A DNA stretch of 64,000 nucleotides. It comes from Stemphylium vesicarium (taxonomy: Eukaryota > Ascomycota > Dothideomycetes > Pleosporales > Pleosporaceae). The notes under the pieces were generated by a model. It did not search any database. It worked only from the letters and a program-made list of their open reading frames with translations, and was not told where the DNA came from. Below, piece after piece: positions 53,772 to 64,000 of the stretch (the first letter of the stretch is position 1; every line of letters begins with the position of its first letter). The translations under genes were made by a program, and so were the position numbers. Location: contig QXCR01000079.1 of the NCBI GenBank assembly GCA_004380135.1, forward strand, positions 1 to 64,000, given 5' to 3'.

Positions 53772-56700
53772 CGTGTCTGCCCTTCTCTCAACTCGCGCTT
53801 CGCGTCGTCGGGTTTACTTTTTAGTGCGTCGGATATAAGGTGATCTGGCGAGTCTGGAGGTTGTGGTAGATGTTCTTCGTAGTGGTGATAGGGAAAAGGG
53901 TCGCACTAGGGGAGGAAAAGTTATAGGCAGCGAAGTGATTGCGCTTTGCCTCGATGCCAAATCGTCAGGCTGCAGCAGCTGAACCACGGACCACCGATGG
54001 TGGGGTCAAGCTCCGCCACGAGGCGGGGCAGAACTGTGGCTGGTGCGGGCTGATTAGTCGACGTTTACATTACCACCACTGAGCACTACAAAGGAGAAAA
54101 TGGTGAATGGGTCTGAATAGAAAATTAGTAAATGTGAATTACGATATTCGACATAGGCATTGCGATGCCGAAAGGACATCCTAATCTCGACCATGGTATT
54201 GCATCTCAACTAGTTCAATGCTCAGTAGATCAATATCCACTCTCAGAATGCATCGTCACTACTCAGCGCTTTGCAGTCTGTACGTTCACATCCTACGCAC
54301 TCTCATACCAATCAGCCCACCAGCACTATGCACAAAACAAACACAAAATCGGAGAGAAGAAAACGTCTGGTCTACAACTCGGCTCCATCCTTTAGCTCCG
54401 GAACTACCGACAACACCCATCCCCAGTCATTTCCCCAGCCATCTACATCATCGACTTTTCCCTCTACCCCATCTGGCCACACAGTCTGCTTTTTCTGACA
54501 ACCCACCGCGCCAAAGAATCCTCCAAAGCCGTTCTTGTACTCTGGTTGGACAGAACCCGAAACCATCTCGGTAGGCTAGTGCAACGTGGAAGTTCCCACC
54601 GCCCCAGCAACGTGGACAATCCCTCCGAGAGAGGGAAAAAGTAAATGGAAGGAGAGATGGGGCGATTCCGGTTAGTGGAACCAATCACGAGGGTAGGGAG
54701 AATTGAGGAAAGGTTGGTGGTGTATACGGCGGTGATAGTGGGATAATGGGATGTTTGTGAGCTGCTTCGACTTTTGCGTGTGTTTTTAGACATCGTTGTG
54801 GTTTCGCGGCAGAAACATCGGATGCTACTCAGTACATGATAGGTGTTGAGTCTACGGAATTCACCGGTGACGATGCTCTTATTCAGAAACGATTCTTAGC
54901 GCAATAACACACAAGCTTTCCTAGTCCAGAGTTCAAAGCATTATGAAACACGGTTGAATTGCCGGCGACGAGTAAGCCAGGCAGAAATAAAGCTGGCACT
55001 GGCCTGAGTTACTGATGCCCAGCTTGTATTCCTTGCCCTACAAAACCATTTCCGTTTTCTATCATCTGCCAGACGAACAAGCATCTTTCTAATCGCCCAA
55101 ATGCACCAACTGGGGAGTCTTCCCATCCGACTTAGGGTATATGACGGTAGAAAGCCACGTCGGCCACGCCGTCAATACCGCTAGAGGCAAACATCTCCTT
55201 CATCCAACCAAACCCCCTGCCTCTTCCAGTGTTACACCACCATTCAAAGAGCCGCCGAAGTCCTGCCCTCGGCCGCAAGTCCAAGATAGGAAAAAAAGAA
55301 TATATACACATGAAAAGGAGGAAATACTCCGAAACCGCGTAACCATCTCTAGTGGCCAAACCAGCAAAGACGATTTGGTGAATAGAAGGAGAAAGAGAAG
55401 TATAGATACCGAGTGTTAAACCGAAAAAGGAAGACAAAAATAGCCCAGATAAAATGCTTGCCCATCTAAAAACGGGGGTTTGTTTACACAGGGGTGGGTA
55501 TATGTGAAGCAACTTTGGTCGCCAAGAGTGAGGACGGAGATAATAATGTTCAACATGGGGGAAGTTCCATAAGTTTGTGAACGCAGACAAAAGATGAAGA
55601 CCAATGCCGTGTTCAGTGCCCGCCGTTCGCTGTAGTTGCCGTTGCCGTTCAAGATGGCCGCCGATCAGATACAGGCCGATCCAAGCTCGAAGGAAAACAG
55701 AAGGTGCGTAATGATGATATGCGAAGCCATGATTCACATCTTGCTTGTGAAATGCACTCAAGCCCAACGGGCCAACCCACACAACCACAACCGCTGTAAT
55801 GCAGCAACGCGCACGGCGATTGGCACCCAAGACTACAAGAAAAGAAACGCCGTTGGAGGATGAGCAGAAAATCAGGCCACAATGCCGATCAAATACGGGG
55901 GGTGGAGATGCGAACTACGCAAAAAGGATGCCACGATCGAGACGAAAACAGGTACCGATCGCGAGGCCAGGCAGGGCTGGGTTAATCAAGTAGCGACGAC
56001 GGGGAAGCTTGACCCGACAGCCGCTGTACCCAACAGGGAAGTGCAGAGGCCAAGAGCTTTGGGAAAAGGGTATAGTACAAGGAAGTAGCACCGGAACCAG
56101 CCGTTGAAGCAAGTCGGAAGGGGGGCCATGTAACCGAGAATAGTGATGCATGCCCTCAAAAGAGAAGAGCGGCTCGCTCTCGAGCGGCGGCGCCTAACGG
56201 CTATATTGTTATTTTGGTGCGACCGAGAGAAAAGCCGTGGGCATAAATCCCAGGTTCAAGCAGACGGAACTTGTAAAACCATCCCGGACTGCCGAGCCAG
56301 CGAACATCAGATCAGAGTGGCGAGTAAGCTGAGCGCTGTTCTCCTCACACGAGGACGCGAAAGACCAAGTGCCGTGGGTAAGCAGACTATTTTCGCGCGC
56401 ATATGCCTGTCTCCCTACCCAGGTAACAAACATTGCATGTTTCGCAATGTGCGGGGTCGTAAGCGCAGGCGGGAAGGCAAGACTCCAAGGACGCGCCGGG
56501 GTGGGCAGTGCTGCTGACGAAAACCCATCATTTCCTGGAGAAGTGGTGCAGCCCGGGAAGGTGGGGAGGCGGGAATATGCAAGAAAAAAGGGTAGTAAGC
56601 CATTGGAGGGCCAGCGAACCGTCTAATGACCGGGCAGGATTTAGCCCACGCGTATGTGAACATTTTTGCCGTGCGTTGTCGCAAGAAATATTGTTGAAGT

Positions 56701-57341
56701 CATACTAAGGCCTTGTCTGGTGTCGATGCGCCGCGATAAAACGCCAGATATTACCCAGCATACGATGCCCAAACAAGAAAATCAGATATGGGGGTGACGA
56801 CCTAAGATCGGAGCGATTCTTTTAAGCGGAGGGACCGCCCTTATCCCAGCGTTCCGGAATTTACCTCGGACTCGGGAAAATCGCCCAGGTGTCTAGAACG
56901 TCGTTCGTGCGAGAGATTGCGTCCAATGTGTGTAGCCGTGGGAACGACATTGCGATGTAATTTCATGAGATGAGGGAAGACGTTCCTTGGTGGGGTTGCG
57001 GGGGCCGTGCACTAAGATTTCGAGATTGAGAAGAGAAAAAATGCCCGGATTTTGGGACTCTTGTGTGGATTCCGCCTCATCTCGCTTGCAAATCATTGGG
57101 TAACTTGTTTTGTGGGAGATGGGAATGACGAAGGAAAACGAAAAAAACATCTTGCGCGCAGGAAATACTGTAATGTAAAACGGGTGTGCAATTCCATCCC
57201 TAGCTCGTATTCTAGTCGCATTCGCGTTCCCAAGGCCGCTCCTTTGGGACGCGTATGGGTGCTTATCGAAGGACCGATAATGCTCCCCAATCGCAACCAA
57301 TCCAGGTTCGTATGGAAATACTACTCAAGTCATCTCCCAGT
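53772..57341. other. 3.6-kb stretch without a supported gene
   Basis: This lies between NEDD8 and the glutamine-rich protein gene. The longest frame (55132-55830, minus, 232 codons) starts at TTG and lacks motifs. A minus-strand ATG at 54793 opens a 109-codon serine/threonine-rich frame of doubtful value. The 55.9-57.3 kb part is purine-rich and may be the 3' UTR or downstream region of the gene at 57342. No RNA gene or repeat was recognised. Confidence 0.45.
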
Positions 57342-58898
57342 CTAGTGGTCACCAGCTTCTCGTTTGGGAGATGACATATATCCTCGGTCCCAATGTTGAT
57401 GTGTGCCGTACTTGGGCGTTTCAGGTTGAACACCCATTGACGTTGGCGCATAAGTGGGCTGACTGTGTCCTCGAGCCTCATTTCTTTGTGGCGGAGTAGC
57501 GTACGCCTGATCCGGATTGGGCTTCGTCTTGCTCTCTGCATCTCTTGCTTCTTCTGCTATGTCGCCTTGCCGCACGATTGTCTCATGCGCAAGCCCAGAA
57601 ACTGTGCCCCGCCGACTCAATGAACCGGTGGAGCCTTCCGCCGCTCGCGTGGATGCATCAGATCGGTTTCGAGCGTGTCCTCGTCGTGCTGGTGTCGACG
57701 TTGATGACGACGAAATGTGTGAGAACGATGGCGATGCATTGGATCCTGGCGCCGATGTAGGGGGTGGTGCTGGTTGGTGTGGGCCTTGGGCCTTGCGCTT
57801 TTTGGGGGAGCTGGTGTACTCTAGGTCAGACGCATGTGACGCTGCACGTTGCCGTGACTGGTGAACAGGCGAAGTTTTGTATTTACCTGAAGGCGTAGCT
57901 GGCGGATGACCGCTCGAACTCTTCTCCTGTGAAGACGAAGAAGGGGGGACCCAGTGGTGGAAGTAGATTGATGGGGAGGACTGCTCTTGTTGTTGTGTCT
58001 GTGTTTGTTGTAATTGTTGCACACCTGCTGGGGCCGCAGGAGGTTGTTGAACGGTCATCTCGTTCGTTGTCAATCGTGGAAGTTGCGATTGGGGTAGGGA
58101 TCGTGGTGCTGATGCGGAAGGGCCCCCAAGACCAGCTTGTGCAGCTCTCGCGCGTGGTGATAGTGGTCCGCCAGTGTACCCAGAGCTGGAAAGCGGAGGT
58201 TGTTGATTTTGTGTAGGTAGTGTCTGTCCAGGTAGGACGGCTGTCGGTGGGAGTATCGTTTGCGGGGCTTGCACTTGGCCAGCGTATGCTGTCGGCGGTT
58301 GCTGTCCAAGTAATCTTGGGTCTCTTCGGGAATCCGGAGAAAGCTGTGCTTGCGCCTGCGCCTGCGCTTGCTGGTGGGCAGCTTGTACTTGAGTGGTGTA
58401 CTGTTGTATCCACTCTGCGCTGATGTTGGCGAGGTTGCCTCCGCCGATGCCAGCGAATATGATCGGTACCAGGTGCGGTGGTATTCCGCCTTGCATGGAT
58501 TCTCGAAGCATCGATTGCTCAACCCTGCGTTGCTCAAGCCGTAATGTTTCCTGCCTCGTCTTCTCTTCCTCTTGCTTTCGTCTCTCTTCTTCGGCTTTGG
58601 CCGCCAGCCAATTCTTCATACCATCTTCCGCGCCCTGCCACTGAGGTGCCGGGGGTAATTGGCCTAGTGAAGCAGATATCGGGGGAGGGCCTCGCGCCGG
58701 ATCCGGCAGCGTCATCGCCGAGGGCGGAGGAAGACCCCGGTGAGGTGTTCCCATCGTGTGAGTAGAACTGGCAGGCTGTGAGGGAGGTGATCGCCTGTCA
58801 GAGTATCGAGTAACCGTAGAAGATGAGAAGGCTGGAGAGTAGGCATGGGGTTTGAATTCGAAGTCGGGCTTGACCGGGTTAGAGAGAGTGAGCAACAT
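57342..58898 (-). CDS. Gln/Pro/Ser-rich conserved-looking fungal protein, unknown
   Basis: One exon of 518 residues from the ATG at 58898 (MLLTLSNPVKPDFEFKPHAY). I do not recognise a named family. It has a charged helix (MKNWLAAKAEEERRKQEEEK and on through LRLEQRRVEQSMLRES, about residues 93-135), then a hydrophobic GGIPPHLVPIIFAGIGGGNL patch, glutamine/alanine-rich repeats (QAQAQAQAQ), a short SIYFHHWVPPSSSS motif, a basic SPKKRKAQGP nuclear-type signal and a serine/arginine-rich tail. Such architecture suits a nuclear transcription or chromatin co-factor, which is inference. It sits alone between non-coding stretches of 3.6 and 5.0 kb, unusual in this window. The tail may continue in another exon, but the stop frame is clean. 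Confidence 0.8.
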   Translation of the reverse strand: MLLTLSNPVKPDFEFKPHAYSPAFSSSTVTRYSDRRSPPSQPASSTHTMGTPHRGLPPPSAMTLPDPARGPPPISASLGQLPPAPQWQGAEDGMKNWLAAKAEEERRKQEEEKTRQETLRLEQRRVEQSMLRESMQGGIPPHLVPIIFAGIGGGNLANISAEWIQQYTTQVQAAHQQAQAQAQAQLSPDSRRDPRLLGQQPPTAYAGQVQAPQTILPPTAVLPGQTLPTQNQQPPLSSSGYTGGPLSPRARAAQAGLGGPSASAPRSLPQSQLPRLTTNEMTVQQPPAAPAGVQQLQQTQTQQQEQSSPSIYFHHWVPPSSSSQEKSSSGHPPATPSGKYKTSPVHQSRQRAASHASDLEYTSSPKKRKAQGPHQPAPPPTSAPGSNASPSFSHISSSSTSTPARRGHARNRSDASTRAAEGSTGSLSRRGTVSGLAHETIVRQGDIAEEARDAESKTKPNPDQAYATPPQRNEARGHSQPTYAPTSMGVQPETPKYGTHQHWDRGYMSSPKREAGDH

Positions 58899-61800
58899 GG
58901 AGGAAAGTGGAGCCGATGTAGTAGATGTAGTGAAAGCAAGTCAACATTGAAAGGAGCAGATTTTTTGGGAGGCGCCAAAATTTCAAGGTCCAGGAGGAGA
59001 AGGAATAGTGTACATACTTATTCACGGGAGTATGTTTACCGGAAGGACCGTTCACATATGACCCAGGATGCAATCAGTAGCCGTTGGCTTTGGGGCTAGG
59101 CTCAAAGGGTCCCTGGCGCAAGGGCTTCGATTTCATTCGCGGTTAAAGCAGGGCAACGAGGAAGAGGAGGGGAGGGCAACAGGTAAAGTTCGATGCAACG
59201 AAGATCAAGCCCCCGTAGAAGGTCGCGTGGGCCGGCGTGGTCGATCAGGTCCAGATTGGAGCCAGATGAGTGAAAGTGGGCAGCAGTGGGGATTAGTGTG
59301 CAAGAAGGGAAGAGGACCGACTGGAGTCGGGCCAACCAACGGCAATGACGGCCGCAAAGGCTTGAGAGCAGCACGAAGAAACGGCAGGCCGTACGTCAAG
59401 GACAGCCGATATGTGGCGTTAGGCGGGAGATGGAGGGGAGCGAGTTAGCAGGGATATGCATGGAACGGGATGATTATCAGCAAGTGCAATGTTGTTGGAA
59501 CTGCAGTGCGCGTACTTGTAGTCCCACCATGCGACGCGCCTGGAGAATGCCTCCGGTTGACGCAAAATCTGGTAGCGGTTCCCACTTGTGGCGCTGCGCT
59601 GGGATTCGCCGCATTAACTACGTCTGTCCCGTTGCCAGCCAAGCATGCTCAGCTCAGAAATCAGCAACGGTAGTTTGATGATACATGCGCCTGAGGCTAG
59701 ACGCATGGGCCTGGCGCCGCGGATACTTCCACTTTGGCCTTGTTGAAGCCCTGTCCCTGTGTATGGTAGGGTAAAGGCTATGGTTCTACCTACCTACCTT
59801 ACACATACATACACGAGGGCGCTACCGAGTCTTGCGCTGTACATTGCACCGAGCGAGCGCCCTGGGAAATGTCGTCACCACATTGGTCAAGACTGGGGAC
59901 GGTCAAGCTTTGCTCTCGTGTGAAGCGGCTCTATTACCGTAAATTGGGGGTGCAATTCCCCGTTTGTTGGAAATAGCATCCCGGACGCATTGGGTAATTA
60001 GTTGTGCAACTCTGCTCTGGACCACGTCAATCACTACTGGGTTCATCGCATAGGTGCCTGTGGCTGTGGGCGAGGCGGCTCAAGGATTACGATGTGGACT
60101 GCAATGGCGTGGCCTTGGGAATCTGAGCCGTGCGCTAACACCAGCCAGCAGGGTCAACGTCCGGGAGGAAGCGAGCGCAAGATTACCGCTGCCCGGATTG
60201 TGTGGCCTGGCTCTACCTAGCCCCGACCACGTCGCATGATTAGGAAATGAAGGGTCATGGCCGTCGTCACGACGGCAGCCATGCAATATCCCGAAGTGGA
60301 AGGGTTAAGATGAGGGATTCGTGTTCGATAGAGCCTCCGTGCATCAGGACGAAACCTTGGAATTGGTGGAAACGCATCCTGTGGCCCTGCTGCAGAACCT
60401 GTTCCAAGCTTAGTGTAATGCCCGAACAAGTATACAGATGCCGTCATAGCGTCAACGGCTGAAGGGTGGTTTGATGACAAGCACAATAGTGTGGTACGGG
60501 CCAAGGAACCGACTCCAACCTGTCAGCCTTGGAGGGACCCCTCCGGATCGACGCAGCCTGACATTCGGTATGGCCAATCGATAAGAACACTGACCATGAG
60601 CCTGACACAAGACCCGGGAGGATGTCACGATGCGGTGCTGGAGCTGGGCGAACGAAGCGAAACTTGTTGATCCTCGCGTGCGCGCCTCTCTCCGTTTGGT
60701 AGCCAGGCGTGACTAGCGGTGCACCAGCATGGACGGTGTGTTCCCACTACAGCACGCAATGAGCACGCAGATGACAGCTCGCAAGCCCGTCCTGAGCGAG
60801 GGAGGGGACGGGTCAACAGACGCGGCGTTGCGCAATGCCCGAGCGCCTGGCACCAGCTCGAACGATCGACTAAAAACGTAAATTTCCGCGTAGGCGCTTA
60901 CCCTATACCGCTTCAGGTCATGCGGCGGATCTACGTGAAACTCGCGGCGCACCGGATCTGTACGAAGGATCTTTGAGTATGATTTCCCGCCCCGGTTGAC
61001 CACTGTCTCGGCCAATCACCTTCACGCCGCTCCGCCGACGCTCATCATCGTAGTCAAATTGGGGATACCATGGCGAAATTGCTGGTGACGGCACTGCGTG
61101 AGCAGAAATGATAGTGGGAGGAGGCTCTGTTGTCTAGACCAAGGAGACAATCTCTCGACCAGAGGCTGCCGGATCAGTAGGGCAGCAATGCTTTCAGTAA
61201 TCATGCCGTTGCCAGCCTGCCACTTTGAGATGACCACATGTTCGTGTGTGTACGAGTGAAACCACGTCTGTAAGAACACGCGGGAAGGATCCGGTAGTGA
61301 CCCGTGGGCAAGGGTGGCTTTGACACCTGTCTTGTGTGTGTATGTGTATTGTATTTGTTCGCCATACTCGAATGTGTAAACGAAGCCCAGTAGATGGATG
61401 CATACACCACGAGCGCCAGAGGCTTGTACTCACCGACAAAACAACCATTGTTGCCCAATAAAGGAACGTGAAAAGCTATTTTCCACTGCCGTGCGAGAGC
61501 CAAGAGCCCCATGGTGGAGAAACGGTGAGGCTTGCATTAGGAGTTTTCAACAAGAGGTAGCAGGCAGCATATGCAGTTCCAAGTCAAGTGGTGGCTTAGG
61601 CATCGGTGAGTCGGAGCAGTAAATCGCGAGAAAGCTGCTGCTGCTACCTACGCATTGATGCAACGGTAACCAGTGGAACAAGAGGAGCCGAACGGCGCAC
61701 CTCTCTTTCAAATCGAGATGCCGCTTTACGGCAGGCGACCAGGCAAGATGAGGCGGGTGGTCGCTCTCAAAGAAGCGCGCAATGCACGTAAGCTGCAACT

Positions 61801-63917
61801 CAGGTTGTCGATCGCTCGTCTCCCGGATTTAGAACCATTGGAGCCGGCCCCAGTCAGTGGGATTAGTGTACCGAGATGTGAAGGGACTACCTGAGCCGAC
61901 TAGTCTTCCAACGTCTAGTCTCCGATACAGAACTTTCTGCTCCGCTCGCAATCGCCTGTCCCTTCCCAACCTCACTCGCCCGTCCTAGTTCAAAGTGGCG
62001 TAGTCGCGCGGGAAGACCTGTTGCACCCACCTTTTTTTTCCACCTGGTCCATCTCTTGATGTAGCTACCAGCCTGCTGATCTTCGCTTCATCTTTCAGAA
62101 AATCAGACCACAGATCGGCGTCCACCTGCTTTGGTGTTGCATTTCTCCACCGGGCTCTGGCACCCACAAACGGAACAGGACCACGCGCTGCGAGTCCGCC
62201 ATCTCGGAGTAGCCGATTGTGACTCAAGACGCGGATGCAGACAGTCGACGCGGCCACCCGCTTGCGCTTGCGAGGGCAACAACGGTAGTTGCGGGAGGCA
62301 AAGTGTACGCGTGGTGGGGAGGCGAATGTCTTGGTCAGGGTAAGAGTAAGCGGTAGTTTGCCACCCGAATCGGCAGCGAGGCTTACCCAGTTGGGATGTA
62401 CCGCAATTCTACCCGTACAATGGTCATTCTTACCGACACACAACATTTGCAGCATCTTGACGCTTCCGTCACATGCTCTTCTTGCAGTGTTGGTCGTAGC
62501 TGAACCTACCTATAATTCGACTTTTCACTTGGCGCAATTGCCTAAATGCTTCGGTTGTGATTTTCTTTTCCGTGATTTTTACGCTTCATGAGTTGTCATG
62601 CGTCACACCTTTTCGTGATGCTCGTCAACATATGCCTAGACAATTGCCGAAACTCTCAAGAGACATTCCTTTCCCCCCTAACTTCCTTGTTCCAAGCCAG
62701 TTCAGCACCATCACTACCCTCAGACTGGCCCGCGTACTCGCCTCCATCCACCTCCCCTGAAGCGTTCCCGGAGGTACTACCTATCCCATCTCTAGCCTAA
62801 GACTGGACTCTACTCGAAAGCCTTGACCCAACCTTCTCTATCCACTGCCATTGCTCTTACCCACCGGGTCATACTCCGACCCCTGTGATGGGCAGAGCCG
62901 CTAGCACTGCAGCCATTACAAGCCAACATAAACCGCCTACGATCTTCCACAAGCCCTACACATGCATGGATCTTCACTGCCCACACACAGCGTTGCTTGT
63001 GCCGTCTTGTTCGTCTGAACAGTCTACCACGTGTTGAACGAAGATCACTTCGAATGTTCCGCTTGCTAATTGATGCACATTTAGAACAGCAATTACGATG
63101 CAGGATTCGTCGCGTGATTAACTATTATATTATTGCATGAAGGGCTTGCGGTTTATGTCGAATGTTAATCTATGCCAGTATGCAATGCTTTCCCTATGTC
63201 GCTAAAGATAGAAGCTCACCGGTCCCTCGATATGTCGGTGAAGATGCAAACGAAGAAGAAAAAAGAAAAGAAAACAAGAGGTATCATCTTGACCAGTAAT
63301 GATCCCAATCCCGTTGCGCCGAAGGAACATGACGAGGCGCGCGCCTGCCTCCTGCAAACAAAAAAGAAAGCAAACAGTCTCCTTGAGCCCAAGACACGGC
63401 TGAAAAGAGTGAGGGTTGAATAAACGCTCTCCCGAAAAATGCCTGTTGAAACGTGACCCAGGACGTGGACAAATTAGGCAACCCTCATGCCATGGTGGCG
63501 GCAGCATTGTTCATGTGGCACCGCTAAAAGGCGCCAAAGTAGTGAATAGGAAGTGATATGTCGCGGCTAAAGACCTGAAAAGCGTAGGTGGTATTCCGCC
63601 AAAAAGGAAAAAACGCGTCCATGATGTCGCAAAACCTTGGAAAACGTGCCAGCCACGTTGTAGTTGCTGGCACGCGATGAAAGCGCCATTGCAAGCCACC
63701 GATCCTGAGAGATCGGCCTGATGGCTTCTGGAAAAGGTATGGAAGGGGGCAGGAGCCTTCGGGTGGAACAAATTCCGAGTTCGGTACGGAGCCAAACTTG
63801 AACTCGCAATGCGTCCGCGAGCCGTAAAAATAACACTTGCGTTCGCCATGGCCCAAAGTGATGGCGCTTCCGCTACATCGGGGCTAGGGCTACAAAGCGC
63901 CGAACTTCCGACCTACG
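58899..63917. other. 5-kb stretch without a supported gene
   Basis: This is upstream of the Gln-rich protein gene. Frames on both strands are short (under 160 codons), rich in Arg, Cys and Ser and mostly lack motifs. Small tandem runs occur, such as CTAC and CATA units near 59789-59814. It could contain a long leader or regulatory region; no tRNA, rRNA or transposon signature was seen by eye. Confidence 0.45.
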
Positions 63918-64000
63918 TCAGGCATTGGCCCGTTTCTTTCTCATCTTGTATTCTGCTTTTGCTACGCGCATAAGGAGCTCCTCGTCCTTGATGGGAATCC
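63918..64000 (-). CDS. 3' end of an unknown gene (partial)
   Basis: Reading leftward from the window edge, 27 codons end at a TGA at 63918-63920: the residues include IPIKDEELLMRVAKAEYKMR and finish KKRANA. The lysine/arginine-rich helical end looks coding. The rest lies beyond the window; the family cannot be told. Confidence 0.55.
   Translation of the reverse strand, partial: IPIKDEELLMRVAKAEYKMRKKRANA

Noticed and set aside
55132..55830. 232-codon minus-strand frame
   Set aside because: It starts at TTG, has no conserved motif or splice context, and lies in a stretch with no other coding signal.
59930..59990. tRNA-like GGGG-loop-CCCC element
   Set aside because: The loop does not have the TTCRANY form and no acceptor or anticodon stems fit around it.
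1..64000. CRISPR arrays, bacterial operons or ribosome-binding sites
   Set aside because: The DNA is eukaryotic, with spliceosomal introns throughout; such features are not expected and none was seen.

Overview
The window is nuclear DNA from a filamentous ascomycete, most likely a dothideomycete of the Pleosporales type. This is inferred from short GT-AG introns (about 45-140 nt, most 45-70), single-gene transcription units on both strands, and fungus-restricted families: a HET-domain protein, a GAF-containing hybrid histidine kinase, a PigL_N/STAND-type N-terminal domain, a 2EXR-like family and a tail-anchored Pex26-like peroxin. No AT-rich blocks, transposase, rRNA, tRNA or CRISPR array was seen by eye. 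The naming of the order is inference; no species call is made.

Layout. 1-201 is a perfect 82-bp inverted repeat around a 37-nt spacer, the right arm holding the first codons of an interrupted PigL_N-type gene (159-3024). Then come a zinc alcohol dehydrogenase (-), homoserine O-acetyltransferase MET2 (-), an unknown protein (+), mitochondrial 3-oxoacyl-ACP synthase CEM1 (+), a NiCoT nickel/cobalt transporter (+), a 52-residue ORF (-), PARN deadenylase (-), a Pex26-like peroxin (+), a truncated 2EXR-like ORF (-) and a hybrid histidine kinase (-). A 6.4-kb gene-poor stretch follows (23.8-30.2 kb). Next are an Est1/SMG7-type protein (+) facing Ku70 (-), ferrochelatase (+), a HET protein (-), PDH E1-alpha PDA1 (+), pseudouridine synthase PUS1 (-), TFIIE-alpha (+), SRP72 (+), an MDR oxidoreductase (+), an alpha/beta hydrolase (-), the ubiquitin-like protein NEDD8/Rub1 (-), a glutamine/proline-rich unknown protein (-) flanked by two long non-coding stretches, and the 3' end of a further gene at the right edge.

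Most genes are conserved housekeeping genes and form no operon or biosynthetic cluster. Functional links that can be drawn are modest: CEM1 (mitochondrial fatty-acid synthesis, source of lipoate) and PDA1 (a lipoate-dependent complex) both serve mitochondrial pyruvate oxidation, with ferrochelatase also mitochondrial; the Est1-type protein and Ku70 are convergent neighbours that both belong to telomere/DNA-end families. I found no clear new multi-gene system. The best leads are the fold-back repeat at the left end, the Est1-type protein with an unusual N-terminal finger next to Ku70, the cysteine-rich insert in the HET protein, and the very long non-coding flanks of the gene at 57.3-58.9 kb.
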